From contig CAWFYV010000002.1 of NCBI GenBank assembly GCA_963820185.1, forward strand, positions 806,001-870,000: 64,000 bases of DNA, read 5' to 3'. A program made the translations under genes and the position numbers. Origin of the DNA: Aquilonibacter sp963820185. GTDB lineage: Bacteria; Vulcanimicrobiota; Vulcanimicrobiia; Vulcanimicrobiales; Vulcanimicrobiaceae. Below are positions 35,404-43,441 of this stretch, in pieces (within the stretch, counting starts at the first letter, position 1; each line of letters opens with the position of its first letter). A model generated the notes under the pieces. That model did no database searches, was not told the DNA's origin, and saw nothing but the letters and a program-made list of their open reading frames with translations.

Positions 35404-35470
35404 TTGCGGCACTTCCGTGCCGCAAAGCATTCGCATGACAGGCCCCGCGAACGCGGGGCCTTTTCTTTTT
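35404..35470 (+). terminator. groEL terminator region (two hairpins)
   Basis: A first stem-loop TTGCGGCAC-TTCC-GTGCCGCAA (35404-35425) follows the groEL stop. A second perfect stem, GGCCCCGCG with CGCGGGGCC (35441-35460), is followed by TTTTCTTTTT. The second is a standard intrinsic terminator. The sequence ACGCGGGGC-CTTTTCTTT recurs after the next gene (36067-36085) without its left arm. Confidence 0.9.
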
Positions 35471-35531
35471 CGTCACTGCGTAGTCCGAAAGGACCACAGG
35501 GATTTTTTCCGTCCTATGGTACAACCGGACC

Positions 35532-36062
35532 ATGATTAAACGCATGGCGTTCTTGCTATGTGCCGCTATCTTCGCGCTCAGCGGCTGCGGCGGGAGCGGT
35601 GGTATCGGCGGCCTCTTAGGCGGCGGGTGTTCGCCCACCAGCTTCTCGATGAACTTCCCGGCAGATGCGGGCTTCTCGGCCTCGGGAACGATCAATTCGG
35701 CGTATAAGTGCTTCTCGACGGCGACCGTCAACACGTACACGTCATTGCTGCCGATCGGATCGGCATTTACGCCGACAAACCCCGCAGGAGTTACCGTGCT
35801 GTATCTCGGCATGACATTTAGCAGCACCGAATACGCGACCGGCCTGCCGTCGCTCAACATTACGTTGCCGGCCGGCGTCGGAGCGGCGGGCCGGCAGTTC
35901 TACATTGCCGCAAATAGTGGTGGCGGCGCGTTCGGCTGGCTTCCGGCGTTGGAAGGTCCGGTTACAGCAAGCGGCTCAACGGTAAGCTTTGGAATAGGCG
36001 GCGGCAACATCACCTTCGACGCCAACGTCGAGGAAGTAATGGCGTTGTACTACGTGCCTTAG
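35532..36062 (+). CDS. Lipoprotein of unknown function
   Basis: 176 residues with a lipobox (ALSGC, Cys19) followed by a Gly/Ser-rich linker, then a beta-rich domain with many Thr, Gly and Ser residues and two cysteines. No family recognised. It is an isolated gene between the groEL terminator and the acetyltransferase. Confidence 0.7.
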   Translation: MIKRMAFLLCAAIFALSGCGGSGGIGGLLGGGCSPTSFSMNFPADAGFSASGTINSAYKCFSTATVNTYTSLLPIGSAFTPTNPAGVTVLYLGMTFSSTEYATGLPSLNITLPAGVGAAGRQFYIAANSGGGAFGWLPALEGPVTASGSTVSFGIGGGNITFDANVEEVMALYYVP

Positions 36063-36098
36063 CGCTCACGCGGGGCCCTTTTCTTTCGTTACATTAGC

Positions 36099-36548
36099 AT
36101 GTCGCACACGATTTGTAGACTCCGTCGCGGTGATACCCCGCTCTTTCGTGCCATGCTCGCGATGATGGGTGACGCCTTCGACCAGATCGATGTTTACACG
36201 GGCGCCCAGCCCAGTGATGGGTATATCGACGGACTCCTCGCGAGTGACACGTTCATCGCGCTCGTTGCCACCGATGGTGACGCGATCATCGGCGGAGTCG
36301 CCGCGTACGAATTGCAGAAGTTCGAACAGGAGCGACGCGAAATCTATATTTATGACATTGCTGTGGCGGAACGTCACCGTCGTTCAGGTGTCGCGACCGC
36401 GCTCATTGATTCGCTGCGCGATATCGCGAGAACCCGTCGCGCCTACGTGATCTTCGTCCAGGCTGATCCACCCGATCTCCCCGCGGTCGCGCTCTACACG
36501 AAGCTTGGAACGCGAGAGGATGTTCTCCATTTTGATATCGAGCCGTAG
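36099..36548 (+). CDS. GNAT acetyltransferase closely resembling aminoglycoside 3-N-acetyltransferase AAC(3)-I
   Basis: 149 residues. The acetyl-CoA motif is HRRSGVATALI. Blocks shared with AAC(3)-I as I remember it include FIALVA, AAYELQKFEQ, EIYIYDIAV, VQADPPDLPAVALYTKLG and HFDIEP at the C-terminus; the resemblance runs the length of the protein. AAC(3)-I enzymes acetylate the 3-amino group of gentamicin-type aminoglycosides. This may be a chromosomal relative with a different natural substrate. No integron or mobile element is near, and the codon use looks like its neighbours. Confidence 0.8.
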   Translation: MSHTICRLRRGDTPLFRAMLAMMGDAFDQIDVYTGAQPSDGYIDGLLASDTFIALVATDGDAIIGGVAAYELQKFEQERREIYIYDIAVAERHRRSGVATALIDSLRDIARTRRAYVIFVQADPPDLPAVALYTKLGTREDVLHFDIEP

Positions 36549-36556
36549 CTTCATGC

Positions 36557-37300
36557 TTAGCGCTCCTGATCGGTCGGGCGCACCAGCACTTCGTTGATGT
36601 TCACGTGCGCAGGCTGCGTCACGCAAAACGCGACGATCCGCGCGATATCGTCGGATTGCAGTTGCCGCATTGAGTCCGCCCACGTGTTGAGCGCCTTCTG
36701 AATTCCAGCATCGGCGATATGCTCGCGCAATTCGGTTTCGACCACGCCGGGCTCGATGATGGTCACGCGGATGTTGTCCATATAGACTTCTTTGCGCAAC
36801 GATTCGGAGACCGCGCCGACCGCGAATTTTGACGCGGCATAGCCGCCTGAATTCGGATGCGCCATACGCCCTGCCGTCGACGAGACGTTGACGATATGCC
36901 CGTCGTGCCGTGCGCGCATCCCGGGAAGCGCGGCCTGCGTCGAAGCGATCAGGCTCATGACGTTGAGGTCGAACATCGAGCGCCAGCGTTCGAGACTCGC
37001 GGTCTCAAGCGGCTCAAGGTACATCACACCAGCATTGTTCACCAATACGTCGAGACGACCGAAATGTGCCTCGGCTTCTTTGACGATGCGCTGCGCTTCG
37101 GATTCTTTGGTAAGATCGGCCGTCAAGACGAGCGCCGTACCGCCGGCCTTACCGATTTCAGCCGCGAGTTCTTCGAGGCGATCCTTGCGGCGCGCCGCGA
37201 CGGCAACCGCCATTCCAGCTGCCGCGAGTGCACGGGCCGTGGCTGCGCCAATACCCGATGATGCCCCGGTAATCAGGGCGACGCGTTGTTGTGTTTGCAT
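36557..37300 (-). CDS. Short-chain dehydrogenase/reductase
   Basis: 247 residues. Classical SDR: TGASSGIG (cofactor loop), DVLVNNAGVM, VNVSSTAG and catalytic YAASK. ARRKDR after the second strand points to NADP. The family acts on varied alcohols and ketones, and the substrate is not deducible. Ends tail to tail with the acetyltransferase, 8 bp apart. Confidence 0.9.
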   Translation of the reverse strand: MQTQQRVALITGASSGIGAATARALAAAGMAVAVAARRKDRLEELAAEIGKAGGTALVLTADLTKESEAQRIVKEAEAHFGRLDVLVNNAGVMYLEPLETASLERWRSMFDLNVMSLIASTQAALPGMRARHDGHIVNVSSTAGRMAHPNSGGYAASKFAVGAVSESLRKEVYMDNIRVTIIEPGVVETELREHIADAGIQKALNTWADSMRQLQSDDIARIVAFCVTQPAHVNINEVLVRPTDQER

Positions 37301-37307
37301 GTGAGCC

Positions 37308-37784
37308 TTATTGATTGACGACCGCGGCCTTCAACTCGCCGCTCTTGTCAGCACTTGCCCAAATAACGCCGCCGCCGAACATCGACATTCCCGTGCGGCA
37401 GAAGGCTCCGTGGGGTTCGACCGATCGAATCTCCCCGAGAACCTTTGGAGTGAAAACTGCTTGGTAGCGCGCCTTCAGCGTCGTCGCATCCTTGATGAAA
37501 AAGTGATTTAAGCTAGAGATATTCACGCGAAGCGGATATTGCACCAGCGCCATCATCGCAGCCCGATCGTTGTTTTTTGCTGCGGCGACCATCGAATGTC
37601 CGAACTTTACGATCTGATCGTAGTATCCGGATTGCGAATCGCAGTACGAGTGGGCCTCGACGTGGCCTTGCCCATCTTTAATGACAACCAGCTGAGCGCC
37701 GTTCTGCGTCGTAACGGTCGCTGTGCCTCCGGTAAAGTGCACGATGCGCAGCGCTGCCAAGAGAACGAGAAAAATCGTTGCCAC
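37308..37784 (-). CDS. Secreted protein of unknown function
   Basis: 158 residues from a GTG that overlaps the stop of the preceding 66-residue gene (TAGTG). Short hydrophobic N-terminus (ATIFLVLLAALRIVHF) consistent with a signal sequence, then a domain with two cysteines and aromatic residues (SYCDSQSGYYDQIVKFGHS). Family not recognised. Its stop lies 7 bp before the SDR start on the same strand, so the three genes may form one unit. Confidence 0.65.
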   Translation of the reverse strand: MATIFLVLLAALRIVHFTGGTATVTTQNGAQLVVIKDGQGHVEAHSYCDSQSGYYDQIVKFGHSMVAAAKNNDRAAMMALVQYPLRVNISSLNHFFIKDATTLKARYQAVFTPKVLGEIRSVEPHGAFCRTGMSMFGGGVIWASADKSGELKAAVVNQ

Positions 37785-37984
37785 TAGGCGTGTTTGTCTA
37801 TGCGACTACCCGTTGGCGTGTGGGCATTTTGGAACACGGCGGGGTTTGCGGCCGGCGCGAGAGCGTGTATGTGCTCGACGTCCTGCGCAGTCTCGCCGGC
37901 GGTCTCATGCGTGGGCGGTGCCGGCGGATATGAAGTGGCGCCAAAATCAATCGTGTGGGCCGAGTGGACCGATTGAACGTTCAT
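37784..37984 (-). CDS. Small hypothetical protein, 66 residues
   Basis: Supported by a strong ribosome site (GGAGGT, 7-8 nt before the ATG at 37984) and by stop/start overlap with the next gene. The product is rich in Pro, Ala, His and Thr, with no membrane segment or known motif. A 60-residue reading on the other strand has no ribosome site and is less likely. Confidence 0.55.
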   Translation of the reverse strand: MNVQSVHSAHTIDFGATSYPPAPPTHETAGETAQDVEHIHALAPAANPAVFQNAHTPTGSRIDKHA

Positions 37985-38050
37985 AGAGAACCTCCAGCAT
38001 CCGTCCGTGGAGTCGTTGGAAAGGCTGTATTCGTGGACTGGGTGGCGGTC

Positions 38051-38118
38051 CCTCGACTACGCTCCACTACGGTCGGGATGACAAAGGGCGCTTCGCTACG
38101 CTCGGGATGACAAGAGGG
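38051..38118. repeat. Intergenic short repeats (REP-like, GGGATGACAA motif)
   Basis: Two close copies of CTACGSTCGGGATGACAA at 38067-38084 and 38096-38113, preceded by a partial GACTACGCTCC at 38055. They lie just upstream of the 66-residue gene and beyond the end of the glycosidase-family gene. Similar CGCTCGGGATGACAA units occur scattered in several GC-rich genomes. Function unknown. Confidence 0.6.
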
Positions 38119-38121
38119 AGC

Positions 38122-39234
38122 TTACCTTGTGAGTACGAGCGCGTTGTTGATTTGGCGGCCGGGCGCGACCAGATATTTGCCGTTTGCCCAGAGGCCGGTC
38201 GAAGCGCCGCCGTCGAGATTCATCGCGTCGTACGCGCCGAGCGTCTTCATGATGTGCGCGCACTCGTCGAGCGATGCACTCGCGACCGCAAAGATCAGTT
38301 CGGATTGATCCTCGCTTACGCCGACCATGCTGCGCTTACCCGGTCCAAAGATTTTCGGATCGTGGAATCCCTCGGCGCGCGGGTCGGCAAACTCTTCGCC
38401 TTCAACCAGCAGCTGCGGGCCGCCGCCGATTGCTTGCCACGCGTTGGCGAAACTGCCGAGATCGGCGCCTAACGCGGGCTTCAATGCGTAGCCGGCGTGA
38501 CGGCCGACCCAGAAGCGCGCGGCGACTTGACTCTCGCCTTTGAAGTAGATCACAAACCCGTTGCGCGGGATGATCGTCGGTCCGTAGTTAATCTGCGAGA
38601 CGACGCCGTCGGTCACTTGAATCTGCGGACCGCCAGTTAAGCCGGTCGTGCCGCCCCACGCGGGGGTGAAGATCGTGATCGTTTGGCCCGTCGGACCCGG
38701 CAAGCGATTGAACCAATAGGCATACCAGTTGTTCGGGTAGAGGTCGCTGCCGTCGAGGAACCCGACGATGCGCAGTGGGATGCGCTCGATCGTTGCGTGG
38801 TTCCCGCGATCGAAGTAGAGCACGCTGCCGACGTCGCCTTTGAAGACCATCGCGCCGTCGATCACGGTCGTCTGATCGAGGTTCTTGCGCGAAACGTGCT
38901 TGGCGTAAGCTTCAAAATAGCCGCCATTGATGGCGGCTATTCCGTTTTGCTGCTTTGCAATGTCGGCGAGCCACGCGGTGTCGCCGACGTCGCGACCCCC
39001 GAGCGCGGCATGTACCTGTACGCGATCGAGTCGCGCGATGACGAATTGGACGACATGGCCATCGATCTTCGTCGTGCCGACGTTGAGTGCCGGCGCGCGA
39101 CGTGCATCGATAGCCAGAGGGGCGCATGCGAGAAAAAATCCCGCCGCAAGAAACGCTATTGCGCGTAACAGTTTAGGAGCCCTCACACTTGGGTAATCGG
39201 TTTGTTTGGCTTTGCACTTAACGCAATGGCGCAA
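38122..39234 (-). CDS. Exported phosphodiester glycosidase-family (NAGPA-like) protein
   Basis: 370 residues with one N-terminal hydrophobic stretch (LLRAIAFLAAGFFLACAPLA) acting as signal or anchor. The NAGPA domain is recognised by NGGYFEAYA, the GPQIQVTDG and GGGPQLLVEGE repeats, DPKIFGPGKRSMVGVS and the terminal MNLDGGASTGLWANG. In mammals this family uncovers GlcNAc-phosphodiesters; bacterial members are found on exopolysaccharide or spore-wall proteins. Exact substrate unknown. Confidence 0.85.
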   Translation of the reverse strand: MRHCVKCKAKQTDYPSVRAPKLLRAIAFLAAGFFLACAPLAIDARRAPALNVGTTKIDGHVVQFVIARLDRVQVHAALGGRDVGDTAWLADIAKQQNGIAAINGGYFEAYAKHVSRKNLDQTTVIDGAMVFKGDVGSVLYFDRGNHATIERIPLRIVGFLDGSDLYPNNWYAYWFNRLPGPTGQTITIFTPAWGGTTGLTGGPQIQVTDGVVSQINYGPTIIPRNGFVIYFKGESQVAARFWVGRHAGYALKPALGADLGSFANAWQAIGGGPQLLVEGEEFADPRAEGFHDPKIFGPGKRSMVGVSEDQSELIFAVASASLDECAHIMKTLGAYDAMNLDGGASTGLWANGKYLVAPGRQINNALVLTR

Positions 39235-39257
39235 AGAATCGTCGCTATGAGCGCGGC

Positions 39258-40132
39258 ATGCTTAATCCTATTGTAATCTTCATACTCCTGGCTGCGTGTG
39301 GTACGATCTCCGCGTGCTTCCTGCGACGCCCGCTCCCTCACCGACGCCGCAACCGCCGTGCGTTGCGCCGATTGCCGTCACGCTTGCGGATCGTCCCGGC
39401 ACGGGTCGCGGCACCTCGACCGGCGGGGCACCGTGTGTTGCGCCGCCCGGCGAACTCGTCATTGAAAGCGGCATGCGGCGGCAGCAGACGTGGCAACCTG
39501 CCTATTCCGTGCTTTCGAGCGGACCGCTTACGCTATTGCGTTATGGCGTCGCGCGGCGTTTCGAAGTGGCATTCGCGCCTCCCGCAAACCAATCGCGCTT
39601 CGCGGAATCGGGGTTCGGATTCGACAATGCGCGCGGTTCAACCGACGCAGCACTTGACGTAAAGTACATGCTGCTGGATCAGCAGCTCACGCAGGCATCG
39701 GTCGATTTCGCCTACGTACCACCGACTGGCACCGGCGAGTTCACCAATGGCGCGCCGACCTACTCGATTTCGGGGAATCTCGGAATCACGATAAATGACC
39801 GGTTGAGTTTCGCAACGAGTCAGGCCTTCGGCACCAATGTCGGTGCCAACGCAGCCGGGCTGAACGTCACGTACTTCGACTACACGCCGTCGTACACGTT
39901 CGCGTACGCAATTACCAACGCGACATCGTTGCTGGTACAAGTGGCGCTCGAATCGCGCCAGGGCCCGGTCGCGCCCTCGGGCAACCGCAGCTTTCTTGCG
40001 TTGCAGCAAACGGTTGGCTCGCGTCTGGCGATCGATCTCGATTTTGAACGCAATCTCAAGCCCACTCCAGGCTTTGGCCCGCAGCAAGCAATCGGTTTCG
40101 GCTTCGTCTGGATCGCGGCTCCGGCGCGCTAG
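39258..40132 (+). CDS. Probable outer-membrane beta-barrel protein; signal peptide in a different frame
   Basis: The main frame, readable from about 39296 (278 residues), starts with a Pro-rich linker (PATPAPSPTPQPPC) and continues as alternating beta strands ending in IGFGFVWIA, typical of a porin-like barrel. That frame has no signal peptide. The overlapping frame from the ATG at 39258 reads MLNPIVIFILLAACGTISA, a good signal or lipoprotein leader, and needs a one-base loss near 39300 to join. I therefore annotate from 39258. A leaderless start at 39296 is the alternative. Confidence 0.6.
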
Positions 40133-42096
40133 TTATCGGGATCGGTGAACTTGATCCACCAGTGCGTGCCGTCGCAGAACGGCTTGTTCTTTGACTGGCC
40201 GCAACGGCAGAGCGCGTAGTGCTCGCGATTCGCACCCTGATTCATCGGCTCGCCCTCGAGCTCGATGCTGCCGCGCACGTAGTAGCTCGCATTTTCTGCA
40301 ACGTAGATTTCGGGATCGCGCGTTTCGCCCGCATACACCGTACCGTTATAGATGTAGCCGAGCGCACCCGAGGGACACTGGCTGACGATATCGATGATCT
40401 TCTCCGGCGTATCACCGTCGGGTTTGACGAAGCTGTCGCCGTCTTCGTGAAAGACCGACGGCAGATGGTCGGTGCAATTGCCGAAATGGCAGCACGTACC
40501 CCGATTATCGAGGACGGTAATCTCTTTGCCTTCGTACTTGTCTAAGCGATCGGGCCGCCGCGCGGGATCCTTCGAGCTGTCGAACCCATTCTGTGAATGG
40601 GTGCCGTCGCAATACGGCTTGAGCTTTGAACCGCCGCAACGGCACAGCGCCAGGATCGGGCGAACCGCAAGCGTCTCACCTTTGGAGTTCGTGAGCTTGT
40701 GCAGATTGCGCACGATGTACGGCCCGTTGATCTCGGGGCGAATCGTGGTGCGTGCATTACGCTCGTTCGCGTCGCTGCGAATCGACACCGCAAACTTCGA
40801 CGGAACGAACGGAGTTATATGCTCGGCAACCGACTCCATCGCGGCGGCAGCCTCTTGCACTTCTTGCGGCAAGCTGGTCTCGTCGGCCAGCCGCGTGAGG
40901 CGCGTCGACAGATCGTAGAGCCGCTCTAAGAAGAAGATCCACGCCGCGTGCTTGTGCGCGAGCAAGTGAATGTTGCGGGTGAAGCCGAAACCGGGTCCGG
41001 CGTTTTTCCCGGGATACTCCGGACCAGCCGGCGTCTTTGCAAGCGCTTCGCCGAGCGGACGCAGGCCCGACGCCATAATACGCAGCGTGCCGCGCGCCAG
41101 CAGACGCATCTCCTCCTCGGTTTCATTCGCGTGCGCGAAGAAGCGCTCGAGCATCATCAGCATCAGGGCGTACATGCTATTGAAGAGCGCGCCGAGTTCT
41201 TGCGCCACGGGATTGGTGATGCGGTTGGTTCCGGGCATCTCGGCGACGCCGCGTGTGCTCGGGTTGCTTAAAAGCGGGCGTGCGGGCTCGAAGATGCGTC
41301 CCTCAGCCTTCGCCTGCGCGACAAGATTCATGTATTCCGAGCGCATTGTATTGAAGACGCAGAAGTGTGCCTCGGGATGTTCTTCGGTGGGCGATTCGCC
41401 TTGCGAGATGATCATTTCGATCGCGTCCATGGCCGACGCGGCGTCGCTGACCCGCACGAGCTCGCGCGGAAAGTCGAGGTAGTTCGGGGTTGCTTGTTCG
41501 CTCGGGTGGCCGACGAACAGCCGCGCCGGATCGATACACGAGAAAGCCGATTCGATCTTGCGATAGAACTCGCCGACCGTGCGAAAGTCGATATCGAAGG
41601 GCTCGATCGTGTTCTGCAGCCGCAGGCGCTCGCCGTGATCGCAGTAGGCGATGCGAGCGCTTATCGCCGCAAATTCGGCGGCTCGCTCGGGCGCAAGGAC
41701 GCCATCGGCCGGCAGCTCGTAGCACACCAAGCGGTCGAGCAACTCTTGCGAAACTGGATCGAGCGACATCTCGATGCCGAATGGAAATGCCGTCGCGGGG
41801 ATCGGGAAATTTTCGCGCGCAAAGTGCGGAGCACCGCCGACCGCGGTCATGATGTTGCTGACCTGCCCGAGGTGCAGCATCTCCTCGACCGCGACGTGCG
41901 CCAGTTTGCGTTTCCACCCGCGCACGGCCGTCAGCTCGTCGGGGGTCATGCCGCCCTCAGCCAGATCGGTCTTGAGCGAATAGCCTGCATAAAGGTAGAC
42001 GCAGGCCAGGTTGTGCTCCAGCTCCGATGCCCGCGTCAGCAGGTAAAGCAATTCTTCGCGCGTTGTGACCGGAGCGACGACCGTTGATTCCGCCAT
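40129..42096 (-). CDS. Ferritin-like / CDGSH / ferredoxin-like / CDGSH fusion protein
   Basis: 655 residues, cytoplasmic. N-terminal ferritin-like half (about 1-440) with SELEHNLACVYLYAGYS and AHVAVEEMLHLGQVSNIM, resembling the VioB/iminophenylpyruvate dimer synthase ferritin-like family. Then CDGSH domain 1 (Cys485, Cys487, Cys496, His500: CRCGGSKLKPYCDGTH), a divergent ferredoxin segment (GTCCHFGNC at 534-541 and CPSGAL at 574), and CDGSH domain 2 (Cys630, Cys632, Cys641, His645: CRCGQSKNKPFCDGTH). CDGSH motifs hold [2Fe-2S] clusters with one His ligand. Predicted to be a multi-cluster iron-sulfur protein joined to a di-iron site; the reaction is unknown. Confidence 0.88.
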   Translation of the reverse strand: MAESTVVAPVTTREELLYLLTRASELEHNLACVYLYAGYSLKTDLAEGGMTPDELTAVRGWKRKLAHVAVEEMLHLGQVSNIMTAVGGAPHFARENFPIPATAFPFGIEMSLDPVSQELLDRLVCYELPADGVLAPERAAEFAAISARIAYCDHGERLRLQNTIEPFDIDFRTVGEFYRKIESAFSCIDPARLFVGHPSEQATPNYLDFPRELVRVSDAASAMDAIEMIISQGESPTEEHPEAHFCVFNTMRSEYMNLVAQAKAEGRIFEPARPLLSNPSTRGVAEMPGTNRITNPVAQELGALFNSMYALMLMMLERFFAHANETEEEMRLLARGTLRIMASGLRPLGEALAKTPAGPEYPGKNAGPGFGFTRNIHLLAHKHAAWIFFLERLYDLSTRLTRLADETSLPQEVQEAAAAMESVAEHITPFVPSKFAVSIRSDANERNARTTIRPEINGPYIVRNLHKLTNSKGETLAVRPILALCRCGGSKLKPYCDGTHSQNGFDSSKDPARRPDRLDKYEGKEITVLDNRGTCCHFGNCTDHLPSVFHEDGDSFVKPDGDTPEKIIDIVSQCPSGALGYIYNGTVYAGETRDPEIYVAENASYYVRGSIELEGEPMNQGANREHYALCRCGQSKNKPFCDGTHWWIKFTDPDN

Positions 42097-42205
42097 AAGC
42101 CCCCTGAACCCGGCCTTTCCCGGATGGTTTGCGACATTGGTTGCAACCCCGCAAGCAATCCTAGGTTATACAAAAGAAAGCTACGTTTCTGCTAGCGGGC
42201 GGTAA

Positions 42206-42847
42206 GTGATCAAAGCATTCCTCTTAGCCGCGCTGCTTGTTGCCCAAGTGCCACAAGCCGCGACTGTTGCCTCTGCTCCTGCTCCGGCGCCGGAGGTCAT
42301 TTCGTCATTTACCGGGCGTATTGCTCCGGTGCAACATTACACGTTCGACGTCGACGCGCGGATCGCGCTCCTGACCTTTCCATGGGTTCGCTTCACACTG
42401 CACGGCCATGGTACATACACGCGCGGTGGCGAAAATAGCGTGCACTTTGACAACGTACCGTGGTTTGGTCGCGGCTTCGAAACGATGCCGATGGGCGCGC
42501 TCGATTTGAACAACTGGCCCGTCCTCTACACGATGTCGGTTGCACAAACTGAAGGCAACGTCACAACGCTTGCGATGCACGATGCCAAAGATAGCCACCT
42601 CACCGAGGCGCGCGCGAAGGTGGATCCGACGCAGGGTCTGTTGCAGGTGCTCTGGACCTACGATTACGGTGGGCACGTGAAGCTCACGATCGTGCCGCAG
42701 GCGGTTTCGGGTTATTATTTCCCGTCAACCGAAGAAGCCGAGATCGTCATGCCGCAGTACCGCGCAATGGCGTGGGCGACGTTCTCCAACTATCAGATCG
42801 CTAGCTCGCACTCGGCGCGGGCGACGTCTGCGCTACAGCGTCGCTGA
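42206..42847 (+). CDS. Secreted protein of unknown function
   Basis: 213 residues from a GTG. Signal peptide (KAFLLAALLVAQVPQAATVA), Pro/Ala linker (SAPAPAPEV), then a beta-rich domain (HYTFDVDARIALLTFPWVRFTL split by turns). It overlaps the convergent lipoprotein gene by 47 bp at its 3' end. No family recognised. Confidence 0.65.
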   Translation: MIKAFLLAALLVAQVPQAATVASAPAPAPEVISSFTGRIAPVQHYTFDVDARIALLTFPWVRFTLHGHGTYTRGGENSVHFDNVPWFGRGFETMPMGALDLNNWPVLYTMSVAQTEGNVTTLAMHDAKDSHLTEARAKVDPTQGLLQVLWTYDYGGHVKLTIVPQAVSGYYFPSTEEAEIVMPQYRAMAWATFSNYQIASSHSARATSALQRR

Positions 42848-43401
42848 CAAACTTCACGACGATCACCGTTCCCGGCTTCACGTCAACGTCGGTTTTCATC
42901 GCTTGCGAAAGCATGTAGCCTCCCGCTGCGCCAAGCGTGCCGCCGTGATGTTTGCCCGCGGCGATGTGTCCGGCGGTTCCGCCGCCGAGCACCATGCCGA
43001 TCGTGCGCCAGTGATGCGACTGCGCGTTGAACGCACCCTCGCTGACGAGTTGCACGTTGATCGGGGCCGTTTGCCCGTCGGGTAGCTTCACGTCGTCGAA
43101 GACGACGGTCAGGGCCTGGTTTCTTGTTGAAGCCTGCTGCCGACACGTTTGCAAGGTGGCCGTCGATGGTTGTGCCGTCGCTGCGCACGATCGTGAACGT
43201 ATCGCCGTCGTGACTCTTCTTGGTCGAGATCTCTTGTTGCAGCTTGCCGCGGAACTGCGTCCCGGCGGGCACGAGCACAGAGCCGCCCGGCGCGGCGGGC
43301 GCGCCGCTCGCGGCGCTTTGCGTCGAAACGTTGGAACTTCTGCCGCAGGCGCAGAGCGCCGCAAGAACGGTAATGACGGTGACGAACGCGAACTTATTCA
43401 T
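42801..43401 (-). CDS. Lipoprotein with glycine-zipper-like tail; one frameshift in this sequence
   Basis: Reads from the ATG at 43401: signal and lipobox (LAALCAC), Ala/Gly/Pro linker, then a domain with PAGTQFRGKLQQEI and DGDTFTIVRSDGTTIDGHLA. Near 43120 the frame must shift to continue as ALTVVFDDVKLPDGQTAPI and a Gly-rich stretch (MVLGGGTAGHIAAGKHHGGT), ending at 42801. Removing one G from the GG at the joint gives an unbroken protein of about 199 residues. Function unknown; exported lipoprotein. Confidence 0.68.
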
Positions 43402-43441
43402 CCCGGCGGAGTTGGGCCGGAATAGCAGGAGTCCTTCAAGC

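Noticed and set aside
37794..37976. 60-codon frame on the plus strand with several cysteines
   Set aside because: No ribosome site; the opposite strand has a strong one and is coupled to the next gene.
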